Below are positions 15,309-22,334 of a stretch of 28,403 nucleotides of DNA, one piece after another. Below the pieces are notes generated by a model that had not been told where the DNA came from, did not search any database, and saw nothing but the letters and a program-made list of their open reading frames with translations. The stretch comes from an uncultured Clostridia bacterium (lineage in GTDB: Bacteria; Bacillota; Clostridia; UMGS1810), in assembly GCA_934454585.1 (NCBI GenBank), contig CAKSFP010000032.1, positions 1 to 28,403 of the forward strand. The letters run 5' to 3'. How positions within the stretch are numbered: position 1 is the first letter of the stretch; the number at the start of each line of letters is the position of its first letter. A program made the position numbers and the translations under genes.

Positions 15309-15860
15309 ATGAATACACAGATTAAAGATATCGGAATGCGTCTTGCGTCACTGCGTGACGACATGGGGATTTCTGTTGAAGAAATGGCAGAAAAACTCGG
15401 AGAAAATGTTGAGACATATGTTAAATATGAAGAAGGCGAAATGGATTTTTCGTTCAGCTTTATTTACAACGCCGCAGAGATTCTCGGTGTGGATGTACTC
15501 GATCTTATCAGCGGCGATCAGCCGACACTGTCTCTGTGCAGCATGGTTAAAAAAGGTCAGGGTTATTCCGTAAAAAGAGCGCATGAGTACGACTATAAGC
15601 ACCTTGCATACACCTTCCGCAACAAAAAGGCAGAGCCGTTCCTGGTGACAATCACCCCGGACGACGATGCGCCCGTCATGCACGGACACGAGGGTCAGGA
15701 GTTCAACTATGTCATTTCGGGCAAGATGAAACTTTTCATAGGCGACATTTCCTATGAACTGTCCGAGGGCGACAGTGTTTACTTTGATTCAAGTGTGCCC
15801 CATGCAGAGCAGGCAGTGGGCGATGGACCGACACAGTTTATAGCGGTCGTAGTTAAATAA
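15309..15860 (+). CDS. XRE-family helix-turn-helix regulator with C-terminal cupin
   Basis: Residues about 6-66 of the 183 form a lambda-repressor-like HTH. Residues about 108-183 form a small cupin with HGHEGQEF (His125, His127, Glu131) and the second-motif PH165, so the typical metal or ligand pocket is kept. HTH-cupin proteins usually sense a small carboxylate, amino acid or phosphonate and regulate adjacent genes. Here the gene lies inside the operon between the oxidoreductase and the acyl-CoA synthetase. Autoregulation in response to a branched 2-oxoacid or acid is a reasonable inference but has no direct support. No operator site was identified. Confidence 0.88.
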   Translation: MNTQIKDIGMRLASLRDDMGISVEEMAEKLGENVETYVKYEEGEMDFSFSFIYNAAEILGVDVLDLISGDQPTLSLCSMVKKGQGYSVKRAHEYDYKHLAYTFRNKKAEPFLVTITPDDDAPVMHGHEGQEFNYVISGKMKLFIGDISYELSEGDSVYFDSSVPHAEQAVGDGPTQFIAVVVK

Positions 15861-15876
15861 GGGAGGCAGTATTCAC

Positions 15877-17574
15877 ATGGCAATATACGAAAAATTCGTC
15901 GGAGCGTCGAGAGATGATTTTCTCTCGCTCAAGGACGCTCAAAACAACTATAAACTCACATATCCTGATAACTTTAACTTTGCGTATGATGTGATAGACG
16001 AGCTGGGAAACACCAAGCCCGACAAACTTGCAATGATCTGGCTTTCGGCAGACGGTGATGAAAAGAGATTCACTTTCCGCGACATGATGCTCTATTCAAA
16101 CAAGGCTGCAAACTATTTTCAGTACATGGGCATAAAAAAGGGCGACAGAGTCCTGCTCACCCTTAAGCGCAGTTACTACTTCTGGTTCTGCATTCTCGGT
16201 TTGCACAAAATCGGTGCAATAGTTATCCAGGCGACGGATATGCTCAAAGGCAAAGACTATGTGTATCGCTGCAATGTCGGCAAGATAAAAGCAGTTGTAA
16301 TAACAGGTGACGGCAACTCCACCGAATATTTTGACGAAATGAAGGATCAGTACGATCACCCCATAATGAAGTTTGTCACCAAGCACAAAGATGCCGGTGA
16401 GGACTGGATAGACTTTGAGGCAGGCTTTGAGATAGCGAGCGATGTGTGGCACAGACCTACAGGCGACGCAGACACAAAGGCTGACGACACAATGCTTATG
16501 GCATTTTCGTCCGGCACGACGGGTTACCCCAAGATCATCACTCACAACTTCAAATATCCTCTCGGTCATATCATGACGGGTGTTTTTTGGCACAGAGTTG
16601 TTGACGGCGGTTTGCACTTCACCATATCCGACACCGGCTGGCTCAAGTCTCTTTGGGGCAAACTCTATGGTCAGTGGTTCGGCGAGTCCGCAGTGCTTGT
16701 GTACGATTTCAACAAGTTTGATGGAGCCGATATTCTGCGTGTACTTGAGAAGTACAAAGTCACAACATTCTGTGTACCTCCCACGATGTATAGAATGATG
16801 CTGCTTAATGATGTGTCAAAATATGACCTGTCGGCAATTCAACACTGCTGCACCGCCGGAGAGGCGCTTAATCCGGAGATATACAACAAGTGGCTTGAGG
16901 CAACGGGTCACAAAATATACGAAGGTTTTGGCCAGACCGAGACAACACTGTGCATAGCAACAATCTATCCGTGGACAGAGCCTGTGCCGGGTGCCATAGG
17001 TCTGCCTGTGCCGGGATTTGATGTTCACATTCTCGACAGCGAGAATCAGTCCTGCCCCAGAGGTACCACGGGCGAGATATCCATCCGTGTGCTCAGTCTC
17101 GACAGAAAGCCTTGCGGATTGCTTGATACTTACAACTTTTCCGAGGAGGATACACACAGGGCGATGTACAGCGGTTTCTATCACACAGGCGACACCGCAT
17201 ATCGCGATGAGAGGGGTCTCTTCCGCTATGTAGGCAGAAACGATGATGTCATCAAATCGTCCGGCTATCGTATAGGACCTTTCGAGATAGAGAGTGTTTT
17301 GCTTGAGCATCCGTCTGTAAACGAGGTTGCCGTGACGGGTGTTCCCGACAAGATAAGAGGTTTTGCGGTAAAGGCGACGATTGTTCTTGCCGAAGGATTC
17401 GAGCCGTCGGATGAGCTAATCACCGAGCTGCAGACATATGTCAAGAAAAATACCGCTCCTTACAAATATCCTCGTATAGTGGAATTTGTGGACGAGCTGC
17501 CCAAGACTTTCAACGGCAAGATAAGACGAAATGTCATAAGGGAAAACGATATAGAAAAATCGAAAAACGGCTGA
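15877..17574 (+). CDS. AMP-forming acyl-CoA synthetase (acetyl/medium-chain ACSM-like)
   Basis: The 565-residue enzyme activates a carboxylic acid with ATP to acyl-AMP and then to acyl-CoA. Motifs: FSSGTTGYPK (210-219), the ACSM-type DTGWLKSLWGKLYGQW (252-267), EGFGQTE (349-355), FYHTGDTAYRDERG (434-447), the hinge-region VGRNDDVIKSSGYRIGP, and catalytic Lys548 in FNGK. The family covers acetate, short branched and medium-chain acids. With ilvE and the oxidoreductase in the same run, short branched acids are the likeliest substrate, by inference. GGGAGG lies just upstream in a 16-base gap. It is the last gene before a strong terminator. Confidence 0.92.
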   Translation: MAIYEKFVGASRDDFLSLKDAQNNYKLTYPDNFNFAYDVIDELGNTKPDKLAMIWLSADGDEKRFTFRDMMLYSNKAANYFQYMGIKKGDRVLLTLKRSYYFWFCILGLHKIGAIVIQATDMLKGKDYVYRCNVGKIKAVVITGDGNSTEYFDEMKDQYDHPIMKFVTKHKDAGEDWIDFEAGFEIASDVWHRPTGDADTKADDTMLMAFSSGTTGYPKIITHNFKYPLGHIMTGVFWHRVVDGGLHFTISDTGWLKSLWGKLYGQWFGESAVLVYDFNKFDGADILRVLEKYKVTTFCVPPTMYRMMLLNDVSKYDLSAIQHCCTAGEALNPEIYNKWLEATGHKIYEGFGQTETTLCIATIYPWTEPVPGAIGLPVPGFDVHILDSENQSCPRGTTGEISIRVLSLDRKPCGLLDTYNFSEEDTHRAMYSGFYHTGDTAYRDERGLFRYVGRNDDVIKSSGYRIGPFEIESVLLEHPSVNEVAVTGVPDKIRGFAVKATIVLAEGFEPSDELITELQTYVKKNTAPYKYPRIVEFVDELPKTFNGKIRRNVIRENDIEKSKNG

Positions 17575-17592
17575 AAATAAAGATGCTTTTCG

Positions 17593-17631
17593 AAAAAACC
17601 GCCCTGCGCAGTTTCTGTGCGGGCGGTTTTT
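17593..17631 (+). terminator. Strong intrinsic terminator ending the branched-acid gene run
   Basis: CCGCCC (17599-17604) pairs with GGGCGG (17621-17626), and after a one-base bulge GCGCA pairs with TGTGC. The loop is GTTTC, TTTTT follows, and six A precede the stem. Confidence 0.92.
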
Positions 17632-17710
17632 CGTATGATGAGCGGACGATTTTTTACAGCCCCGAAAAACTTTTTTCGTTATTTTATTTATTAAATAAAC
17701 CTTAAATCTA

Positions 17711-17739
17711 TTGACAAATTTGATAATATGAGGTATAAT
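17711..17739 (+). promoter_or_regulatory. Consensus sigma-A promoter upstream of the glycosyltransferase
   Basis: Perfect TTGACA (17711-17716) and TATAAT (17734-17739) with a 17-bp spacer predict a start near 17746, almost 200 nt before the glycosyltransferase ATG. An intrinsic terminator lies between them. Confidence 0.85.
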
Positions 17740-17745
17740 GACGAC

Positions 17746-17833
17746 TGTTAATAAAATGTATATATAATTACGCCAATGATGCTCAGGCTTTCAGATTATA
17801 TTTCAACGAGCACTTCCGCGGAAGTGTTTTTTT
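17746..17833 (+). ncRNA. Predicted short transcript of about 88 nt (small RNA or attenuated leader)
   Basis: The interval runs from the predicted start of the consensus promoter to the end of the next intrinsic terminator. It holds no good gene. A 19-codon ORF (17776-17835) runs through the terminator hairpin but has no ribosome binding site. I cannot match it to a known riboswitch class, and no clear anti-terminator pairing is visible. It could be an independent small RNA or the terminated form of the glycosyltransferase mRNA. Confidence 0.4.
17811..17833 (+). terminator. Intrinsic terminator in the glycosyltransferase leader
   Basis: A perfect 16-base palindrome, CACTTCCG/CGGAAGTG (17811-17826), folds into a stem with a CGCG loop and is followed by seven T (17827-17833). 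It stands upstream of, not after, a gene. Confidence 0.85.
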
Positions 17834-17943
17834 GATGAAATATTATAATGAGGCTGTGCACCGGCGCAAAAAAATTTTATTTTGAAGGTAGGGCACGGCT
17901 TATCTCGATATGCCGCGCGCGTTACCATGCGGAGAATGTGAAA

Positions 17944-19212
17944 ATGACTTGGTTGCATATTGTAAACTGTACTATTGCCGGACTATTCCTGGTTTGTTAC
18001 GCTTATCAGTTCTTTTATATTATCTACGGCTGCATTGTCAAGCCGAAGAAATATAAAACCGTCAAGCCGACTCACCGATATGCGGTTATGATTCCCGCGC
18101 GAAACGAGGAACAGGTTGTCGGTCAGCTGATAGACTCTATCAAACGCCAGGACTATCCGTCGGAGCTTGTTGATATCTATGTAGTTGCGGATAATTGCAA
18201 CGACATGACTAAGGATGTTGCCGAATCTCATGGCGCTTTTGTGTACGAAAGGTTCAATACCGGGCTTGTAGGCAAGGGTTATTCGCTTAACTACCTGTTT
18301 GGCTGTGTGGACAAAAAATGCGGCATAGAGTATTATGACGGATATTTTGTCTTTGATGCGGATAATCTGCTAAATTCCAGATATATCACAGAGATGGACA
18401 AATGCTTTTCCGAGGGCAACAGGATAGTCACCAGTCACCGCAATTCAAAGAACTACGGCACAAACTGGATAACTGCCGGATATTCGCTGTGGTTTCTGCG
18501 GGAGGCAAAGCTGCTTAACAATGTGCGCACACTGCTTGGCACAAGTTGTGCGGTCTCCGGCACGGGCTTTCTCATCTGCAGCGACATTATCAAGAGACAA
18601 AACGGATGGAAGCATTTTTTGCTTACGGAGGACATAGAGTTCTCTGTGGACAATGTCATTCACGGAGAAAAGATTGCTTACTGCGACGATGCGTATTTTT
18701 ACGATGAACAGCCTGTGACATTTGCACAGTCTTGGAATCAGCGTTTGCGCTGGTCACGCGGTTTTCTGCAGGTGTTCGGAAAATACGGCGGCAGGCTTGT
18801 CAAGGGTATTTTCGGCATGAAGAGTTTTTCGTGCTATGATATGTTCATGACCATTGCTCCGGCGTTCATCACCACGGTTATCAGCGTTATTGTCAATGGC
18901 GCGGCGCTTGCCTATGCGTTGCTTGTCAAGCCATACATGATTCACGCGGTGTTCGGTGAGATTTTCCTCACTGTGTGCAGCCTGTATTTTACACTGTGGA
19001 TTGTCGGCACCATAAGCGGCATTTGCGAGTGGAAGAACATTCGCTGTTCCGCACCGAGAAAGATTTGGTCTTTCTTTACTTTTCCGCTGTTTATGCTGAC
19101 CTATATTCCAATATCAATAACAGCACTTTTTACAAAAGTCAAATGGAAAGAGATTCATCATTGCGTGTCTGAGTCAATCGATGCAATCGAGGGAATGGAC
19201 GAGGTTGTGTGA
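17944..19212 (+). CDS. Membrane-bound family 2 glycosyltransferase (cellulose/chitin/hyaluronan synthase-like)
   Basis: The 422-residue processive-type GT2 enzyme has one N-terminal membrane helix (residues about 5-32), a cytoplasmic GT-A domain with IPARNEE (50-56), VFDADN (136-141), LLTEDIEF (226-233) and the processivity motif QRLRW (266-270), and about three C-terminal helices (302-327, 334-360, 376-397). It probably polymerises or transfers a UDP-sugar at the membrane for exopolysaccharide or wall polymer, but sugar and product cannot be named. ATG 17944 is preferred because GGAGA (17931-17935) precedes it. An in-frame ATG at 17848 sits in a TATAAT-like stretch without an RBS and would add a non-membrane extension. 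It is followed by its own terminator. Confidence 0.87.
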   Translation: MTWLHIVNCTIAGLFLVCYAYQFFYIIYGCIVKPKKYKTVKPTHRYAVMIPARNEEQVVGQLIDSIKRQDYPSELVDIYVVADNCNDMTKDVAESHGAFVYERFNTGLVGKGYSLNYLFGCVDKKCGIEYYDGYFVFDADNLLNSRYITEMDKCFSEGNRIVTSHRNSKNYGTNWITAGYSLWFLREAKLLNNVRTLLGTSCAVSGTGFLICSDIIKRQNGWKHFLLTEDIEFSVDNVIHGEKIAYCDDAYFYDEQPVTFAQSWNQRLRWSRGFLQVFGKYGGRLVKGIFGMKSFSCYDMFMTIAPAFITTVISVIVNGAALAYALLVKPYMIHAVFGEIFLTVCSLYFTLWIVGTISGICEWKNIRCSAPRKIWSFFTFPLFMLTYIPISITALFTKVKWKEIHHCVSESIDAIEGMDEVV

Positions 19213-19250
19213 CAGCGGTCAATGGTAAATGACGAAAAATGAACAACGAA

Positions 19251-19297
19251 ATTTACGGAGCGGATTTTCCAAAAGGAAAATCCGCTTGTTTGTAAAT
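19251..19297 (+). terminator. Intrinsic terminator after the glycosyltransferase
   Basis: GCGGATTTTCC (19260-19270) and GGAAAATCCGC (19275-19285) form a perfect 11-bp stem with an AAAA loop, followed by TTGTTTG. An outer pair, ATTTAC (19251-19256) with GTAAAT (19292-19297), can extend it. The T run is short. Confidence 0.75.
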
Positions 19298-19345
19298 CTG
19301 TTTCGATATTTAATATCCACCGTAACAAAAAAGCATTGTAACTTT

Positions 19346-19379
19346 ACACAAACTTGTTGACAAAACAACAAGTTTGTGT
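19346..19379. promoter_or_regulatory. MarR-type operator, perfect 14-bp dyad over the regulator's own promoter
   Basis: ACACAAACTTGTTG (19346-19359) and CAACAAGTTTGTGT (19366-19379) are perfect inverted repeats with a 6-base centre. The dyad covers the -35 and spacer of the MarR promoter. Its inner 22 bp (19352-19373) recur with three differences upstream of fabH at 19949-19970. Confidence 0.85.
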
Positions 19380-19385
19380 TACAAT
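19357..19385 (+). promoter_or_regulatory. Sigma-A promoter of the MarR regulator gene
   Basis: TTGACA (19357-19362) and TACAAT (19380-19385) with a 17-bp spacer are embedded in the operator dyad. Repressor binding would occlude RNA polymerase, which predicts autorepression. The start would be near 19392. Confidence 0.85.
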
Positions 19386-19427
19386 TATCATATCGTCGGA
19401 AAAGGAAAACAATTCCGAGAGAATGAT

Positions 19428-19937
19428 ATGTCAGTCAGGTGGATGAATGTGGACAAAGCCGAAAACAGTTTAAGACTGGACCAGCTCATACTCATTAAAA
19501 GGTTTGAGATGTTTGCCAACAATATTTCAATTATTCACAAAAACATCTCGCGGCTCAAGAATGATGTGATGAGAAAATATGGCCTCACGGGAAATCAGGG
19601 CATATACCTTGCGTATCTGCTGCTCTATCGTGACGGCCTCACCGTGTCGCAATTCGCCGAGATTGCCGGTGTGGACAAAGCGGCGGTTTCGCGCACATAT
19701 TCGGTGCTCTATAAAAAGGGTTACATCGATTATCCCGATTTTGTCGGCGACAAGAAGTACAACACCCCGGCGGTGATTACCGACAAGGCGCGGGAGATAA
19801 TGATTCCGGTGGTCAACATGATTTATGATTTGATAGATACAATCAGCCTGACAGGGATAGACGAGGAAAACCGCACAATCATGTATCGAACCCTGAGGAC
19901 GACTGCGGGAAATATATCGAAACTTTTGAGCAAATAA
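19428..19937 (+). CDS. MarR-family transcriptional regulator of fatty-acid genes (FabT-like)
   Basis: The 169-residue winged-helix protein has a helical N-terminal dimerisation part, an HTH at about residues 72-96 (TVSQFAEIAGVDKAAVSRTYSVL) and a short wing. Directly upstream of fabH-acpP-fabK, it holds the position of FabT, the acyl-ACP-responsive repressor of Streptococcus and Lactococcus. It is longer than those at both ends, so orthology is likely but not certain. ATG 19428 is chosen over an in-frame TTG at 19374 because that TTG lies within the promoter, upstream of the expected mRNA start. GAGAG (19417-19421) is a weak RBS. Its promoter and the fabH upstream region share the same dyad operator. 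Confidence 0.85.
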   Translation: MSVRWMNVDKAENSLRLDQLILIKRFEMFANNISIIHKNISRLKNDVMRKYGLTGNQGIYLAYLLLYRDGLTVSQFAEIAGVDKAAVSRTYSVLYKKGYIDYPDFVGDKKYNTPAVITDKAREIMIPVVNMIYDLIDTISLTGIDEENRTIMYRTLRTTAGNISKLLSK

Positions 19938-19948
19938 TTTTTTTGCTG

Positions 19949-19970
19949 ATTTGTTGATAAATCAACAAGT
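19949..19970. promoter_or_regulatory. Second MarR-type operator, upstream of fabH
   Basis: The inverted repeat TTGTTGAT/ATCAACAA is centred on AA. Nineteen of 22 positions match the inner part of the operator at 19352-19373. It lies in the 65-base gap between the regulator stop and the fabH start. No convincing -35/-10 pair is visible beside it, so it could repress a weak promoter or act as a roadblock on readthrough transcription. Confidence 0.8.
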
Positions 19971-20002
19971 ATTGAATTTGAAGCGTGTGAAAGGAGTTCG
20001 TC

Positions 20003-20956
20003 ATGAGTTTCAGAATATTGGGAACAGGGAGCTACTTACCTGAGCTTTCGGTTACAAATAATGATCTGTCAAAAACGATAGATACATCCGATGAATGGAT
20101 AAAACAGAGAATAGGAATTGAGAGACGACGGATATCTACCGACGAATCCGCTGCGGATATGGGTTGCAAAGCCGCACTTGCAGCGCTGGAGATGAGTGGC
20201 ACAAAGCCTGAGGAGCTTGATTTAATTATAGCTGCTTCCATGACGGGCGACACTCTTGCACCTACCACGGCCGGTGGCATACAAAAGCTTATCGGAGCAC
20301 ACTGTCCGGCGTTTGATATGAATTCTGCATGCAGCGGATTTATGTTTGCACTGGACATAGCGTCGGGATTTTTTGCGCGCGGCGTTGCAAAGAAAATTCT
20401 CGTTGTCGGCAGTGAGCGCATCAGCAAAATCATCGACTGGACTGACCGCAACACTTGTGTTATCTTCGGCGACGGTGCGGGGGCGGCGGTTCTTGGCGAG
20501 GGTGACGGCTATCTTGCGTCCAAGCTCTTTACCGCCGGCGGCGATGATGTAATAAAAATTCCCACGGGCAATGACCTTTCGCCGTACTACAAAAAGGAGA
20601 CTGAGCCGGGCAAGATATTTATGAACGGCCAGGAGACTTTTAAGTTTGCCGTGAACACCATTGTGAACGACATCACGGAGCTTGCCGCAAAGGCAGGCAT
20701 AGCTCTCGAAGATATTGCTTATGTGGTACCGCACCAGGCGAATGTGCGCATAATTCAATATGCGGTAAAGCGCCTTGGCATACCGGCGGACAAATTCTTT
20801 GTGAATTTACAGAATTACGGCAACACCTCAGCCGCAAGCATAGCAATTGCGCTTGACGAGCTGAATAGAAATGTGGGCTTAAACAGGGGCGACATCATAG
20901 CGATGACGGCTTTCGGCGGCGGACTCTCGAGTGCGTCGAGCATTATCAGGTGGTAA
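20003..20956 (+). CDS. fabH: Beta-ketoacyl-ACP synthase III
   Basis: FabH starts fatty-acid synthesis by condensing an acyl-CoA primer with malonyl-ACP. The 317-residue length is normal, and the Cys-His-Asn triad is intact: Cys110 (NSACSGF), His244 (VPHQAN) and Asn274 (NYGNTSAAS). The C-terminal FGGG glycine loop is present. At the position of E. coli Phe87, which limits primer size across the dimer interface, this protein has Ala86 (DTLAPTT). That may permit branched or longer primers. AAAGGAG sits at 19990-19996, ahead of the ATG. A 200-base gap to acpP follows, which is unusual in this compact cluster. Confidence 0.96.
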   Translation: MSFRILGTGSYLPELSVTNNDLSKTIDTSDEWIKQRIGIERRRISTDESAADMGCKAALAALEMSGTKPEELDLIIAASMTGDTLAPTTAGGIQKLIGAHCPAFDMNSACSGFMFALDIASGFFARGVAKKILVVGSERISKIIDWTDRNTCVIFGDGAGAAVLGEGDGYLASKLFTAGGDDVIKIPTGNDLSPYYKKETEPGKIFMNGQETFKFAVNTIVNDITELAAKAGIALEDIAYVVPHQANVRIIQYAVKRLGIPADKFFVNLQNYGNTSAASIAIALDELNRNVGLNRGDIIAMTAFGGGLSSASSIIRW

Positions 20957-21156
20957 ACGGTTTTGCGGCGTCGCATTGACATATGAACACAAATTGCAGA
21001 TCATGATGTGTATTTTGTTCTGATAAAGCGAGTTTGGCGGTATTTCACTGTCGTTCAAGCGATCCGAAATAAAATTTACATCTGCTGTTGTGGCGTATTC
21101 AATTTGCTGCAAATCGTTTCATATAACAAAAATTTATATTAACGGAGGAATTAACT
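20957..21156 (+). other. Non-coding 200-base spacer between fabH and acpP
   Basis: No convincing ORF is present. A TTGACA at 20976-20981 has only a poor -10 (GATCAT, 20999-21004) at 17-bp spacing. A 13-base palindrome, ATTTGC-T-GCAAAT, lies at 21102-21114. The spacer could hold a separate acpP promoter. Confidence 0.4.
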
Positions 21157-21378
21157 ATGACAATCGACAAAATTAAAGAGGTTCTTGCAGATCACCTTGA
21201 CACAGATACCGACGGTATCACAGAAGAAACCACATTTGAAGAGCTCGGTATAGATTCTCTCGAAACCGTTGAAATCATGATGGAGCTTGAGGACGAGTTC
21301 GATATAGAAATCGTTGTTGCCGATGTAGGCAAGACTGTCGGATCTCTGGTTGAGTACATCGACGCAAAGAAGGAGTAA
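21157..21378 (+). CDS. acpP: Acyl carrier protein
   Basis: The 73-residue acidic protein has the phosphopantetheine attachment motif GIDSLETVE, with Ser34 as the modified residue, followed by the acidic recognition helix II (MMELEDEFDIEI). It carries the growing acyl chain between the Fab enzymes. ACGGAGGAA precedes the ATG. It is slightly shorter than E. coli AcpP but typical of Firmicutes. fabK begins five bases after the stop. Confidence 0.96.
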   Translation: MTIDKIKEVLADHLDTDTDGITEETTFEELGIDSLETVEIMMELEDEFDIEIVVADVGKTVGSLVEYIDAKKE

Positions 21379-21383
21379 TAACT

Positions 21384-22334
21384 ATGTTAAATGCTGCAAT
21401 ATGTGATATGCTCGGAATAAAATATCCTGTCTTTCAGGGCGGCATGGCGCACATTGCGGACGCACGCCTCGCCGCCGCTGTTTCAAACGGCGGCGGTCTT
21501 GGCATAATATCCGCCATGAACCGTGATGCCGAGTATCTGAAAGAACAGATACAGCTTGCGCGTGAGCTGACCGACAAGCCTTTCGGCGTGAATGTCATGC
21601 TCATGAGTCCGTATACCGACGAAGTGGCTCAGCTGCTCGCTAAGGAGCGCGTCAGCGTTATAACGACCGGCGCGGGCAATCCGTCAAAATATATGGAGAT
21701 GTGGCTTTCTGCCGGCATAAAGGTCTTTCCGGTGGTTGCGTCCACGGCTCTTGCAAAGATAGTGGAGCGATGCGGCGCGTCGGCGGTCATTGCCGAGGGC
21801 GGCGAATCGGGCGGCCATGTGGGCGATCTTACGACAATGGCGCTTGTCCCGCAGGTTTGCGACGCAGTGTCGATTCCTGTTTTGGCGGCGGGAGGCATAG
21901 CGGACGGACGGGGAGTTGCTGCGGCATTCATGCTTGGTGCCTGCGGAGTGCAGATCGGCACAAGGTTCCTTGTTGCAAAGGAGTGCGGAGTTCACCAAAA
22001 TTACAAAAACAAAGTCTTAAAGGCAGGGGATATATCTACCATAGTGACCGGCAGAAGGCTCGGTCATCCGGTCAGAAGTCTCAAAACGCCGTTCTCGCGG
22101 TTGTATGCCAAGGCTGAATATACAAACATTTCGGACGAGGATCTGGAACAGCTCGCTGTCGGCGCGCTTTACCTTGCGGCGAAAGAGGGCGACGAGAAGA
22201 AAGGCTGCTTCCTTGCGGGACAGATTGCCGGCATGGTGGATCGCGAGCAGAGCGCAGCGGACATAATAAAGGAAATCTGCGACGAGGCGGAGAGCATTTT
22301 GAAAGGAGCTTCAAAATGGGTAAAACAGCAATAG
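21384..22334 (+). CDS. fabK: Enoyl-ACP reductase II (FMN-dependent)
   Basis: This 316-residue TIM-barrel flavoprotein of the nitronate monooxygenase-like family reduces enoyl-ACP, the last step of each elongation cycle. Motifs: FQGGMAHIAD near the N-terminus, GGGLGIIS (37-43), EGGESGGHVG with His145 at the place of the S. pneumoniae FabK catalytic histidine, and AAGGIADGRGVAAAFMLGACGVQIGT-type phosphate-binding glycines. FabK in place of FabI implies natural insensitivity to triclosan-type inhibitors, as known for the family. The last 19 bases overlap the start of fabD. Confidence 0.95.
   Translation: MLNAAICDMLGIKYPVFQGGMAHIADARLAAAVSNGGGLGIISAMNRDAEYLKEQIQLARELTDKPFGVNVMLMSPYTDEVAQLLAKERVSVITTGAGNPSKYMEMWLSAGIKVFPVVASTALAKIVERCGASAVIAEGGESGGHVGDLTTMALVPQVCDAVSIPVLAAGGIADGRGVAAAFMLGACGVQIGTRFLVAKECGVHQNYKNKVLKAGDISTIVTGRRLGHPVRSLKTPFSRLYAKAEYTNISDEDLEQLAVGALYLAAKEGDEKKGCFLAGQIAGMVDREQSAADIIKEICDEAESILKGASKWVKQQ

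Noticed and set aside
17708..17732. Third MarR operator in the glycosyltransferase promoter
   Set aside because: Only the left arm (TTGACAAAT) matches, and that is mostly the -35 box; the right arm is absent.
17776..17835. 19-codon leader peptide through the glycosyltransferase leader terminator
   Set aside because: There is no ribosome binding site and no run of regulatory codons typical of attenuation peptides.
17746..17943. Cyclic-di-GMP (GEMM) riboswitch in the glycosyltransferase leader
   Set aside because: I looked for the conserved core and tetraloop-receptor elements by eye and did not find them. The promoter-terminator layout is kept as an unnamed candidate.
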